Shown here in pieces: positions 12,544 to 23,519 of a DNA stretch of 64,000 nucleotides. Below the pieces are notes generated by a model. The model did no database searches, was not told the origin of the DNA, and worked only from the letters and a program-made list of their open reading frames with translations. A program made the translations under genes and the position numbers. The number at the start of each line of letters is the position of its first letter. Position 1 is the first letter of the stretch. Origin of the DNA: Pezizomycotina sp. ARF18 (lineage: Eukaryota; Ascomycota); contig AZLU01000083.1 of assembly GCA_002224055.1 (NCBI GenBank), positions 1 through 64,000 of the forward strand. Reading direction: 5' to 3'.

Positions 12544-13280
12544 ATGCCCCTTCAACTCCTTCCCAGCTAGCTCCTCCTATCAATTGTTGAGAATCTCAAC
12601 AGCGGCAATGGGAAGCCTTTCCCTATCGTCTGCCGCCGTTTTCGCAGTATAATCCCGAAACCTCGCTCTCAAACATGGAGTCGATCATTGACTTCCTTCC
12701 AACCCAAGCCACCTTGAACCGACTCAACTTCCTCCGCCGCCTCTTCCACCCCGGCAACATTCTCAACTCCTCTTCCGACACGAAAAAAAATCTGCGTCAG
12801 ATGCCTCCGTATCCGCCCGAACCTCAAATTCCAGATGAAACATATACGCGTCGACGACTGCGGAATTTGCGGGCGTTGTCTGTTCGACCTTCTAGGATGC
12901 AATAAACTTATTTGGGATCGGGCTCCCGCCGGGGCTCAAGTACGTCATCGGCGAAAAAAGTCCGAAATATACGTGCGGCGCTGCGGGACATGGGCGGAAG
13001 AGCAGGATGCGTACGTCAATTGCGCGAGCGCGGAGGCGGAGGGAAGGAAGGGGAGTATTACGCCATGTGCGGGATCTGCCATGTTAGGCTTTGCAAGATA
13101 AGGCGTGCGAGGCGAGGCCGAAGAAGGTTGACACCGGAGAACACGGGTAAGTGCTGAAGCTTCTTTCCTTTCTGTGCTTTTCACGATTGTGCTGATTATT
13201 TTCCTCGCAGAGCGCATACGAATGAGTTGATTCCAACTGGCAGGAAACGTTGTCAATCTCTGGACGCGCTGTGGGAATGA
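12544..13280 (+). pseudogene. FCP-5: F-box/Cys-rich family copy with decayed PIP-like last exon
   Basis: The copy begins at ATG 12544 as MPLQLLPS, hits a TAG where the family has LPxEL, and continues LLLSIVENL and CRRFRSIIP. The hinge reads LNFLRRLFHPGNILN. The first Cys pair, CVRCLRIRPNLKFQ, and the second, DDCGICGRCLFDL, share one frame at 12795-12895. MCGICHVRLCK appears near 13065-13100 in another frame. A GTAAGT donor near 13147 and a CGCAG acceptor at 13206-13210 bound an intron. The next exon (13211-13280) ends GRKRCQSLDALWE and stop, aligning with the KRQxTLDAFF tail of FCP-26/29 with the key Gln and Phe residues lost. The PIP alignment is tentative. Confidence 0.6.
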
Positions 13281-13299
13281 GATGAGTAGATTTAATCTT

Positions 13300-14575
13300 T
13301 CTAGATATCAGCCTAATTATATAGCAACAGGAGAAACAATCACTGGACTGGCATAGGGGTGTCCTACAGCATAAAATTTATTGGAGAAGTTGAGATACTA
13401 TTTGGTGATTTTAGACTTAAGGGCTGGAGGTTTATTTTATCTGATACCCTATTATAAGTAAGATATCATTGTTATTACTAGATATCGTTTTAATCACGCT
13501 GTATATATTTCCGTAAGGGAGTATAACCTCTCTTTCCATTGCCGTTAAACAAAATGAAGTCTTTCAGCATTTGATGTATCGACACAATCTAAATCCTGCT
13601 TCACCAATAGTAAATTTAATAAGTAACAAGAGCCAGCTCTTACATCTTTATAATAAACCCGAGGTTAGGTAGTGTCAACGTGAACAGACTGCCTTCCTCG
13701 AATACGATATGCCAGGTTTATCTCTCGGGATATATACGTTTCAGAGCGTATTTATATTGGGAAACTCGAGAAAGCAATAACGTAAGTGTTTACCAAAGGC
13801 CCACACGGGATTAGCAAAGCGGGAACCATCGTCTTCGGTGGCACTACTGGCGGGTTCTGGCAGTTTCCAGGCCAACAGTGCTGCGCAACCTGTCATTCCA
13901 GTTTGCGTATAAGACGCCGCTGCGCACACGTGTTACCACCACTGCTAATGTTATCAGTCATTTGGTACTTCAAAAACTAGCTATGTAGATACATACACCT
14001 GGAAAATTCTGGAATTCCGACAGAAGTTAACAGTAGCCCGAAATTTGGCCTATTAGTAAAGGTTGATTGATAGAGAAGGTTGTAGACACCTAAGTGAAGC
14101 AAGGCCGCTATGTCTTTAATCGGTTGTCGTGAATAAGAAAGACGTGGAACGCGCCAACGATAAACATGGCCCTTCTGTTTCCCTTTTTGTCTTGATGTTC
14201 GGTCCTTCCTTCCTCTTCCCTATTCTTCTTAACCGGTTCTTCTTTCTAGTACACTTTTCTTTCCCCTCGCACACTCTTTCTCACAGACACTGTTTGTAGT
14301 GATATAATCTGGAGACACCCAGAATAGGAAGATAGATTTCAGAAATTTCTAAGTTCTCAAGTTCCTGCAAGTATGGAAGAAAAGAGACCTATATCGAAGG
14401 ATTGTATATTATATAAATATTATTATCGTAGATGCTTTTTGTTCTTCTTCTTCTTCTCCTTCTAGTAAGAGAATTCAGATAAGTTGCGACACGACCGCCA
14501 AATCAATTTTGTAGCTTCACTGAATGCTATCCTTCCGTCCCTGGTTGGCAACGAACTGAAGCCCAAACATGTCTA
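13300..14575. other. No recognisable gene
   Basis: AT-rich, with short frames only. Pyrimidine-rich tracts lie at 14160-14290 and 14440-14460, just upstream of FCP-6. The first is too far away to assign to a promoter with confidence. Confidence 0.45.
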
Positions 14576-14578
14576 TCC

Positions 14579-15401
14579 AGGATATCCCCGCGAGCGCTTT
14601 CTTGACATCGTCTCTTTCCTGCCTGACGCCGATCGTCAATCCTTACGCATCGCTTGTGTAGGCTTCGAAAGCTAATCCCCTATCTCCCTATTCCGATCAT
14701 CCACTCGCCCGGACATGAACACGCGCCCCGAGAGTGGATCGTGAACCCTTCTATGCAAGTCTTTGACCGCCGCGATTTCCAGCAACGCCTCCTAAGGACG
14801 GAAACGTATTCGCAGGGCAAGACGTTAAAGCCTGCGGCGGTTGCTTACATATCCGCCCCGCAGCCGCCTTCATACAGAGCCTAGTTGATCTAAAGATCGA
14901 CGATCAGGACGTCTGCAAAGAATGCATCTTGGAGCTCTGGATTATTACATTAACAACGGTCATTACCTTTTCTGCGCATTCTGCCCGAGGACAGGTGTTA
15001 TGAAATATCACAATTCGAACTCAGCTGACGCGTCCGGGCCGCCCTGCATGGAACGAGATGGACACCCGGGGACTTTGCGGGAATTGCATGGCCGCCGCAG
15101 TTGGAGACGCAACTTGGGGAGGCCACAAACTCGGCTTGGGCGCAAAGGACTTCCACAGGTGCTTTTGCGGCGACATTACCGACCAGGAAGAGCTGCACGG
15201 GCCGTGCGACGCGTCCCGGAAGATATACCTCATCCTATAATGAGAGACTGCGTGAGGATCTGCGAAGACTGCCATAGGGAAATCCGAGGCTGCAAAGACC
15301 CGGAGTGCAGCGGCTGGCCGGCATCTTACATCGAAAACAATAGAGAGTGGTTCCATGGCTCCGACTCTGATGGGAAGGAAGAAACGAAGGGATTTAAGTG
15401 A
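14579..15401 (+). pseudogene. FCP-6: F-box/Cys-rich family copy, frame-broken
   Basis: ATG at 14579 opens MSIQDIPASA. After a shift the F-box continues RFLDIVSFLPDADRQSLRIAC and, after another, FRKLIPYLPIP-like sequence. The hinge DRRDFQQRLLR is followed in a shifted frame by GNVFAG, the first Cys pair (ACGGCLHIRPAAAF) and the second (IDDQDVCKECILEL). Later come LCGNCMAA, the pair RCFCG, and RICEDCHREIRGCKDPECSGWP (about 15250-15320), an excellent example of the terminal signature with one extra residue in the CHxxxC spacing. The copy ends SDSDGKEETKGFK and stop, without an intron or PIP exon. At least four frame changes. Confidence 0.7.
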
Positions 15402-15544
15402 AACACTGCGCTTTGCTTTACGAGATTCTTCACTGGACGGCAACGAAGAAAAAGATGGCGTATAATATCAAATTGGAGGGTATGGGAACGTATAGCAAGG
15501 CACGAACGCTCAGGAATACAGAAATACTCTTTCAACGTTTCCTA

Positions 15545-15872
15545 CCGTAGAAATTGGGGGCAAGGACGTACGGTTGAATAACCATGTACTCGCTAATAAG
15601 CATGCATGCTTAACATTTTTCAGAAATCTATCTAAATATCGTGAATAAGCACGTATACCACAATTTATATACAAAAAAAAATATAAAAAAATCAAAATAT
15701 TAAACAACGATATATCTCGTCGTTTTAACGTATAAAAGAAACTTATAAAATTAGGGCTAGGGTTAGGCGTACTACAAAGCACGATGTGCTGGTGATTAAA
15801 CATGCATGTGTAGCATTTTTTCAAAACCCCAAAATGCCCAGGGCATGCATGCTGATCCCCCAATTTCTACGG
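15545..15872. mobile_element. MITE-like element with TA-flanked terminal inverted repeats
   Basis: The ends are exact inverted repeats of at least 16 bp: CCGTAGAAATTGGGGG on the left and its complement on the right. Both sides are flanked by TA, as expected for a Tc1/mariner-type target duplication. The length is about 328 bp and there is no coding capacity. Subterminal GCATGC-containing motifs also recur in inverted orientation (near 15602 and 15845). The interior contains TTAGGGCTAGGGTTAGGC at 15751-15768, a telomere-like run. Family assignment rests only on the TA flank and the size. Confidence 0.65.
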
Positions 15873-16215
15873 TATATTTCAAAGGAATCACCTTTTTTTT
15901 TTATTAAAAACAGAAAAAAAAGAAAAAGAAAAAGAAAACCCTTTCAGTTATTCTCTTTCCTTTCCATCATAATACTTACGCGATTGTGTATCTACTATAT
16001 AATAGTAATCAATAGAAGGAAGGACACATTAACTGAAAGATGACAAGACCCAACCACGGTCTCCTATCCTTTCTACTTTCGCGAATACTCGGAGGTGGTT
16101 GGGTCCATGAGACTTCAGCGTATGGCAGCCGAAAGTGGACAAAACGAAAAGCTAAAGTGCAGATCCCGGGAATTAATTGATGTGTTACTCAAACGAAGAA
16201 TCTCTTATAATAAAT
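15873..16215. other. Non-coding, with a short perfect inverted repeat
   Basis: GACCCAACCAC at 16047-16057 is matched by its exact complement at 16095-16105, giving a possible hairpin with a 37-base loop. No gene was recognised. Confidence 0.4.
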
Positions 16216-16705
16216 CAAAACGACTGATAAGCGAACGAAAATTTCAACTATTAATCAAATTTTCACGTCGGCGAGCCTTAAATCGTGGATAACTCGATGA
16301 GTTTTCACAGTGTAATGCCGATCCATGCGAGAGCGTGCTCTCGCTCCTTATTTACAACAACTTTCATATACAAAACCTTTTTATAATATAAGCATTGTTG
16401 AGATATTTACTATTAAAAAAAAAACAAATCGTATATAAAATAAGTAATTTTGAAGGGGAAATTTTAACTTATAATATAGGTATTATAAGAAATTCCGTCT
16501 TATAATCAATAAATAAGAGCTTTAAACGCAAACAATTTAATGAGTTTTTAAGCTATAAAAAGGTTTTTATATAAGAGTTGTTATAAATGACGAACCGAGC
16601 ACGTTAGCGTATAAATCGACCTTGTACTCTAAAAACTCGTCGAGTTATTCACGATTTAAAGCTCGCCGACATGAAAGTTTCCGTTTATCGGGGGTAGCTT
16701 GCCAA
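16216..16705. repeat. Foldback (long inverted repeat) element
   Basis: The left arm (about 16225-16395) and right arm (about 16552-16695) are imperfect inverted copies over some 140-170 bp. Shared landmarks include GTCGGCGAG, TTAAATCGTG, ATAACTCGA, GAGTTTT and AACCTTTTTATA in the same order. The 150 bp between the arms is AT-rich and non-coding. This fits a MITE or foldback DNA transposon relic; exact ends and a target duplication were not resolved. Confidence 0.6.
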
Positions 16706-17097
16706 CGTAAGGGGGAGCATGGTTTAATTTCGCTCGATTAGGCTAGTAATATCGTTGCTAAGTGGCGGTTTTAACGTTGTTTGTGTTGTTTGTGTATTAT
16801 TGTGGGGCGATTGGCATGGATCCACAATTAACTTCCATATTTTGTCCACTTTCGTCCTCAAATTTCAATAGAGTCAATACCGTGAGATTTCAGGCTTCAG
16901 CGCCACCTTTTCCTTTTTCGATGATCGTGAATTGCCTATTAGTAGCCCGCAAGAAGCCCTCATTTTTGAGCCAGAAATTAGAATGCGAAAGTTGCTGCCG
17001 AGTGACCGAAAACTTTAAATTCGTCCATGCGAGTTGTGGAGATCACAATCTCGCGCCAGTATACGAGATACCAATTAGGAATAGATATCGGAAGGCC

Positions 17098-17116
17098 GGG
17101 GGGGGGGGGGGGGGGG
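17098..17116. repeat. Homopolymer G19
   Basis: Uninterrupted run of 19 G on plus, in non-coding sequence upstream of the secreted Cys-rich gene at 17278. Confidence 0.9.
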
Positions 17117-17277
17117 AGAGTCTTGGGCGTTGGGAATCACATTTTTGCACGAAGTTCGCTAACATATTATGAAGAATTCCCATGTCCTTTTGTCTATCGC
17201 TCTATTTTTGAGCAGTCCATTCCTTTGAGCACACATTTTTCGCTTTCTCTACGTTCATTTTTCTGAAAGGTTAAACA

Positions 17278-18433
17278 TGAAGGTCTTCATCCCCTCGTTC
17301 TCTTATCCACTCTCGCCGCGGCGACCGGTGGTTCCTACAACCACTGTATCACCAACGCCAGAAATGTAAAGTCATCGGCTCCGCTTCCTGCTGTAATACC
17401 TGCTGCAGTAACTACGAAGAGTACGGTGTTTGCTAAGCTGCTCCGCCCGTCCACCAGGGAAATGACTACACCTCTGGGAGGGGGAGTAGCGGTTATTCTG
17501 GATCCGGGTCGAAGGGATACGGATCATCGCCCTCTTCCTCGTGCTATGGATTGAAGGGTAGCGACTATTCCTCCGGTAGCGGTTCCGTGGATAATAACCA
17601 CTACGGAAATAAGGGCGATATCTATGATGACAGGGAAATAACTACAACCATGGTTCGTCCGGGCCTAACAAGGATAATCACAACAACTACGGCAATAATT
17701 ACGGATCTTCCGGCTCCGTGGGCGGCGGCGAGTACGGACACAGTGGAAGCGGCGGCGGCTCGGCCAATGTACCGCCCTCTCCAAGACCGGCTGCAAGAAC
17801 GATGACTCCTGCTGCGCGATCTCCGGCGCTACTGTTGCTTGCCAATCACCCACCATAACCATTCTCCGCCGCCATACCACCCTCCACCGCCGCGCCGCCC
17901 TCCTTTCGGGTTCCTCCCCGTTAAAGCCAACTCCAACAAGCGCTGCTGCATCCCTACCGGCGGACAAACGACCTATACTTGCTCCTCAGACTCCGAGTGC
18001 TGCTCAGGAACCTGCTCCTCCGGCCAATGCACTGACTCCACTACCCCATCCTGCATCGCCGTCGGCTCGAAAACCTGCTCGTCAGACAGCGACTGCTGCC
18101 AATCCTCACCCGGCGCGAACGACGTAGCCTGCGACGTGACGGTACGTGTAGGCGTTTAAGCCTTCCGTGTCCGCTTACGGCGGGACAATCGGCTTGCGTC
18201 GCCGTCAACGGGATTAGTCGCGAGTGCTGCTTCAGGGATGCGACGGATACCCCGATCGCGGGTTCGTTCATGCATTGCGTTGCGCAGGGCGCTTTTGCGG
18301 CGGACGAGTGCTGTATGACGGACGCGGACGTTCCGCCGGCGGGAGCGAGTTTCACGTGCACGCCGAGTTACAGCTGCTGTCCGGATACGAGTGCGATGCG
18401 ACTTTTACGAAGTGCGTTGCTAGCGCTCCTTAA
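17278..18433 (+). pseudogene. Secreted cysteine-rich Gly/Ser-rich protein, interrupted frame
   Basis: MKVFI begins a hydrophobic leader (a neighbouring frame reads PLVLLSTLAAATGGS, typical of a signal peptide with its cleavage region). Then come a Cys cluster (CKVIGSASCCNTCC), a long Gly/Ser/Tyr-rich stretch (SSGYSGSGSKGYGSS), a second cluster (CKNDDSCCAISGATVAC), a Pro-rich stretch, two modules of the type CSSDSECCSGTCSSGQC, and a third cluster (RECCFRDA, DECCMTDA, SCCPDTS). The CxxxxxCC modules match those of the gene at 31.7-33.3 kb, so the two are related. As read, the frame is interrupted in several places. Extracellular or wall location is inferred from the leader and disulfide-type spacing. 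No enzymatic function is visible. Confidence 0.55.
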
Positions 18434-19890
18434 GACTACTTGAGACGGTGTCGCAGATTGGCGCGTCGCGGAAACGATTTTCGGGGAACGCGATAAGATG
18501 GTGATGCGCAAGGGCTCGATGTAGATAGGACCTTATACTGTAATTTTTTTTAATAGTCCGAAATATATAATTCTTCCCTTTTTCGCATGCATGCCTCTTG
18601 ATATGATACTACAGTAGTGGGATGTATATGACTTTCGTTTAGTACTAGAAGACGTTTTAGCTAATACAGGAATGAAACTTGCTAAATTTACTTCCATTAC
18701 TTGTTGTCTCCTGGTATTTCTTTTCCTTTCCTTTCTGTTTTTTTTTTTTTTTTTTTTTTTTTTTTGTTTGGTTTTGATATTACCTCTCGTTGGCGTGCTT
18801 ATTATTCCGTGTTTTCGAATACGTCTACCCGGTTTAAGCTCGATAGCTCGAATATTTGGCCGTTGGTTCTACCATTCTTCTAGTCCCCTCGATGTTATCC
18901 CTGGGAATCATCCGTCAGCAAAGACTAGTGATTACAATTGAGCCAAGGAGAAGGAATAATCAAATCAGTAAAAGCAGACGTGGTTCAAGGAAGTATCTTG
19001 AGCCAGTAACAGACATTACAGAGTGGTTGTACGTACTTTTTACCGGAAACATCCTAGTCAAACATTCCAGGTTGACAGCCCACACCTGGCGGCCCTGCAC
19101 GTCTTCCGAATCAAGGTCCATGGCGAGATTCACTGAAAAGAGTCCGGCGTACGTTGACTCACGCACAATTATTCATAGTAATTTTTCGTTCGAGAGTGAG
19201 TGCCTGGAAGCTGCATCAACTGCTTTTGGGCTCTAGGTATGTTTGAGAACTCACCTCCAAGACCCCATCAGTTGGACGAGGCACTCTCTCTGGGGAAAAT
19301 AAAGAAAAGATAGTGCTTGAATAATCTTTCTTTAATTCGAGAAGGAAAGATATTCGCAATAACAACTTGCATCTGATAATGTTCTCACGGGCCTGCGATT
19401 CATTCTGGCGGCGTCGATGCTGATGCAGTTGACGGTAAAGTTGTCGACGGGCTGGTATCGTTGCCGGAAATAGCTGCTAGCGATGGAATCGATGCCGCTG
19501 CCGCCGTCCATCGCGTCCATGTTAATGCTGTACGTGTTGGCCGTGTCGGTGTAGCACGATTACGTGTAAATTATCACTGAATTTCTAAGAGGGCCGCCCA
19601 AATGTTAGCCCCTTTTATTTTATTTTATTTTATTTTATTTTGCGATATATTATCACGAACACAAGCTCCAGCTCAATCCAGTCGGCATATCCTTGAAGCA
19701 CAAGACAGAAAGTTCTAGACCAATACGTGAGTGGGTAGTGTTCGTCGATAGTTTGCCAGCGGCAGACAAAATGCGGGCCGTCTTCTGTTATTGAACCGGC
19801 TAGACAAAAATTTAACAGCTAATTCCCACTAACCAGAAAGTCATCTATAACGGCTACGCTAACCCGTCTCGCGCCAGAAGCCCGGTTCAC
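18434..19890. other. Mostly unassigned; poly-T tract and TTTTA microsatellite
   Basis: Contains a run of more than 20 T at about 18738-18765 and a (TTTTA)n array at about 19616-19640. A minus-strand frame at 19332-19520, extendable upstream to about 19555, reads MDAMDGGSGIDSIASSYF and RQRYQPVDNFTVNCISIDAA. It looks protein-like, but I do not recognise it. Another minus frame (18960-19166) may belong to the same unknown gene. Confidence 0.4.
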
Positions 19891-19893
19891 AGC

Positions 19894-20365
19894 ATGTCCC
19901 CCCCCCCCCCCCTCCCAGTCCCCAGTCTTCCAGTCGAGCTCTTCCTCCAGATCGCGTCCCACCTGGGATCCGTAGTCGAACAATGCCTGCGTATCTCGTG
20001 CAGCTCCGTTCCGCTGCATTATAGTTCTGGGACTAAGTGAGTCGTCTGCACCGATAAAGACATGCTGCCGCCAGGAAGAGAACGTATACCCGGGGGTTCG
20101 AAGACAGGCAAGAGTTGCTTGAGACCGCGTGCTAAGAGACGACGACATCCTCGGCAACAACCGTTTTGAAGCGTGCAGTGTCCGCTTCCAAATCCTTAGC
20201 GAAGGCACGTTTCCCATGGGTGAATTAGCGTTCGACGAGCTGGGTGTTTGCAGGGACTGCGTGGTGAAGTTGGTCTGTCAGGGCGCGTCGAAGTGCCACA
20301 GGATCATTCATAGCTATCATAAGAAAGACCATATATTCGCGACCACACTCAGCCGCAGTACTTGA
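19894..20365 (+). pseudogene. FCP-7: F-box/Cys-rich family copy, poly-Pro start
   Basis: ATG at 19894 is followed by a run of 15 C that stays in frame, giving MSPPPPLPVPSLPVELFLQI, then EQCLRISCSSV. The reading stops at GTK. After a frame change near 20110, LLETAC, RDDDILGNNRFEACSVRF and TFPMGELAFDELGVCRDCVV match the hinge, first and second Cys segments, with the second cysteine of the first pair replaced by Arg. The terminal CxxCH/GWP end is missing. The unusual poly-C at the start codon may have arisen by slippage. Confidence 0.6.
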
Positions 20366-21213
20366 GATCAAGAGGTAGTATCAAACGTCACAAAAAGTCC
20401 TTCTACTCATATATTGGGAAGTTTTCCTCCAGGTACAGATGCATGTCTCTACATACTAGTTTTACCGGTTTGGACGTTAGCCAAAGCCGCTGAAGCTGAA
20501 GCGTGGTCGTTCAGAGGAAAGACATATCAAGGCAAGCATTCGGAAAGATTGCTGATGAAGCCCTGGAAACAATTTGCATGGTTTGATGCCTGATTTGCAG
20601 ATTGTATGTTGGGAAATGGCCCAACATGTACGTTCTCACGATTCTAGAACTAGCGAGGTTATGTTCATCAAGGGGATACCATCTTATCCAAAGCTGCGTA
20701 GCATTGTATCAATTATCTCAGTGGAGTGCTAGCTATTGCTTCTCATCGCCAACATCTCCACATCGAATAGGAGCATCTAGAAGCTGTTAATGAAGCTCAT
20801 TAGCTAGAGAATAATTGCAGCTCAGAGGATCCAAGATATCAGGACATCGACAAGGCGCTGGATGCTGTCGAGGCCGATTGCACGTACTTCATCCAATTTA
20901 TAGCATCGTCAGTTCATCATATATACCATCGTTTTCTCCCTCAGTCACGTTAGTTAGTTCCGTAGATCAACAATCGAAGCTCATTCTATGCATATTATTG
21001 AATATCACGAAAATTTCTTGAATTATACAGTCTCGTGAAAAAAGTTACATTTGAGCGTCAAGACATTATATCCAAATAATTATCCTATTTTAAGCTCGAA
21101 CCTGTAGTGTATCATCAGCTTCAAGCGTTTGGAAAAGAGTAAGAAATGTACCAATAAATTTTTTCAGTGATGTTCAACCTCTCCCGATGATTACAGGTTC
21201 CGCTAATTCCTTA
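20366..21213. other. No recognisable gene
   Basis: Only short frames, with nothing that matches the family or any other known protein. Confidence 0.45.
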
Positions 21214-21799
21214 TCAAATAGCCGTCTGATCAAGGCAATCGGTATCGACGCAGCACCCCTTACGTGACAATCCTTGCAAACGCGCATATCCCCCCCCCAC
21301 GTTCTGGAAAATCGTGAAACTGGATTTCCTTGCTTCCGTAATTGAAGCTATCGCAGCATCTATAGCACTTGGCGTAATTTTTACCTTCGTAGCTCTAGTC
21401 CATTCCTTCCAGCAGCCCGCCATTCCGATTGAATCTGAGGATGCGTTCGACACACACCTCCAGATCATCGGTTCTGGCGCTGTCGTGGGTGAAGGCGGTC
21501 TTCCTGTCCAGAACCTGAAGGCAAGTGTCGCAAGCTTTTAGGCGCGGCTTTGCTTTCCTGCTTCCAGCCACAAAGATGTTTCCTTTTTTGAAAAGGGTTC
21601 GAGGAAGTCGCGACGTTGCGTTATGTCGTTGGAGACGAAGAACAGTTTCCAGACGTTGTCGGGTCGATGGACGGAATGGCGATCAGCAGAAGAATTGCCC
21701 TAAGAGCGCGACAGGTGAGACGGAGGCATTGATGGCCTGAATCCTTGTTCAGAAGCGGTGAGAAGATAGACTTCGACGGGTAGGTCCTGCAGCGTCATG
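21214..21799 (-). pseudogene. FCP-8: F-box/Cys-rich family copy, frame-broken
   Basis: Minus ATG near 21799 gives MTLQDLPVEVYLL, then after a shift QCLRLTCRALRAILLL. Further along, in one frame from about 21580 to 21230, are GNIFVAGSRKAKPRLKACDT (hinge and first pair CDTC), DDLEVC (second pair, its last Cys replaced by Arg) and YAKCYRCCDSFNYG (third pair). The frame ends in GICAFARIV near the expected CxxCH position, which is decayed. No GWP end or further exons. Confidence 0.6.
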
Positions 21800-22353
21800 G
21801 TTGATATTGATAGCCTGTGCAGTGGTTTGCTTGGAGAGATGCTGTTTGTTGGTCCATGAAGTATCTGCCCGTTGATACCTTGAAATACCTTTTATTGTTA
21901 TTATATAATAATTTATGGAATTACTACGGGCTCCCCCCCCCCCCCCTTCTTGCTACGGACGGCCCCCTAGAATTTTTTTTTTGGCTTATCTTCAACTTGT
22001 GAACCAAAATAAGAGCGCAATATATAAATTATATAGTAAAGCTCTTGCGCTAATTGATGGGCTAGCGTGCGCGTGTGAGCCTATTGCCGAAGCGCAGCGA
22101 TACGGGGGCGGAGTAATTCCCTATTTCTATGATATTCCATTCTATTACCGTTTCAAGAAAAAAAAAAAAAAAAACAGACTGAGCTGGCGCTTTTATTATT
22201 TGACCTTGATCTCCGAGGCTGCACGAGAAAAAAACTATTCCTACTGTGTGTTCAAACATTCTCCTCCTATTTTGCGATCTCGATCTCCCAGTACAACCGG
22301 CTTCCTATGCTTTGATAGCTATCGCAACCTGTATCTCATCAGTTTTCCCAGAA

Positions 22354-23163
22354 ATGTCGCTCGCCAGCCTTCCCCTCGAGCTTTTCGTTGCCATCGCGTC
22401 CTCTCTCCCTGATGCCGATAATCAATCGCTGCGCCTCGCCTGCCGCAGTTTCCGCTCCATCATTCCACTTATCGCGATACCAAAGTCGAGCAATGACAGC
22501 AATTCCGGGTCAGGGCTCTGTCTCAGCAAGCAGTTTCTTTCTTCGCTCCCAATCCTCGAACGTCGCGATTCATGAAGCGCGTCCTCAAAGACAACACGGT
22601 CTTCGCCGGAAGACATGTCGCGGCATGCGGAGGGTGCCTGAAAATCAGAAACATCAAAACCGACTTCCCGCCCCACGCCGACGGATTGCAAATCGATGAT
22701 ATGCATGTGTGCAAAGTCTGCCTGATGGCGCTTATCGTCGGTATAGGGCGGATTGTCGATGATAACCCGCGCAACAAAGATAAGTTGTGTTATTGGAACT
22801 CTATCACGTTTATCGACTCCGAATCCCCAGCGGGAATCTTAACCATCGATGGCACGGCGTTCAACTACGGTCGCGTTGTAACCTGGCTGCGATTTAAGTT
22901 TCCGGGGGCCATAAGTTAAGCTTCAGAGGGCAAGAGACGTACAGGTGCTTTAAATGCGCAGATATTACAAAAGGCGGTCGCAACGGTTCCAAGATGCATG
23001 GGTTTGTCAGGAGATGGGTAAACTGGACCCAAGGATGGAAAAATACAGCAAAATGTGTTTTAAGTGCCATTGCAGAGTGTGTTCTGGCTCAGGATGCAAC
23101 AGGTGGCTGAAATCTTCGCGCTACATCAGGAAAAGGGAAAGATCCATCCGCGCATACGCTTGA
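22354..23163 (+). pseudogene. FCP-9: F-box/Cys-rich family copy with near-complete N-terminal half
   Basis: ATG at 22354 gives MSLASLPLELFVAIASSL, DADNQSLRLACRSFRSII, a textbook family F-box of about 45 residues. After one frame change the hinge and both first pairs are continuous (22572-22750): RVLKDNTVFAG, VAACGGCLKIR, FPPHADGLQIDDMHVCKVC. The third pair, YRCFKCADI, lies near 22945, and the terminal KMCFKCHCRVCSGSGCNRWL near 23045-23110 in yet another frame (CxxCHxxxC with RW in place of GW). A long in-frame stretch between the second and third pairs makes this copy about 50 residues longer than its relatives there. Confidence 0.7.
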
Positions 23164-23169
23164 CTTCAG

Positions 23170-23515
23170 AATGGACCTGAGCTCATTGGGCCTTATTTTG
23201 CCAGTCTGAGCTTATTTTGCGTCGTTTACGTCGTTAGCTATTAAAAATGAAAAATAAACTAATATAAGTACGCGAATAACTTATCATTCGATCGATTTAT
23301 ATTTTTTTTTAGTATTTGAACTTGACTTTAAATTTTTTAAGCACGATATTATAAGTATGCTTACTTACTCACCCGTTCGACTTAGAAATTTTCATTAAAA
23401 ATACTAACAATTAGCTATTAACTATTAACTATGCAGGTACGCAGGTATAATACTAACTACTAACTATATTATAACTTATACAGGTAGCGGGCAGTTTCTA
23501 TTCTCACTGCATTCC
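23170..23515. other. AT-rich spacer with short direct repeats
   Basis: The motifs CTATTAACTAT, ACTAACTACTAACTATA and GCAGGTACGCAGGTA repeat around 23400-23490. No gene. Confidence 0.4.
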
Positions 23516-23519
23516 TATG

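Noticed and set aside
15021-15443. Minus-strand 140-codon frame
   Set aside because: Overlaps FCP-6, whose plus strand carries the CxxCH and GWP signatures. The minus frame has no family resemblance.
15749-15770. A true telomere end
   Set aside because: Only about three TTAGGG-like units inside a transposon-like element, with unique sequence on both sides.
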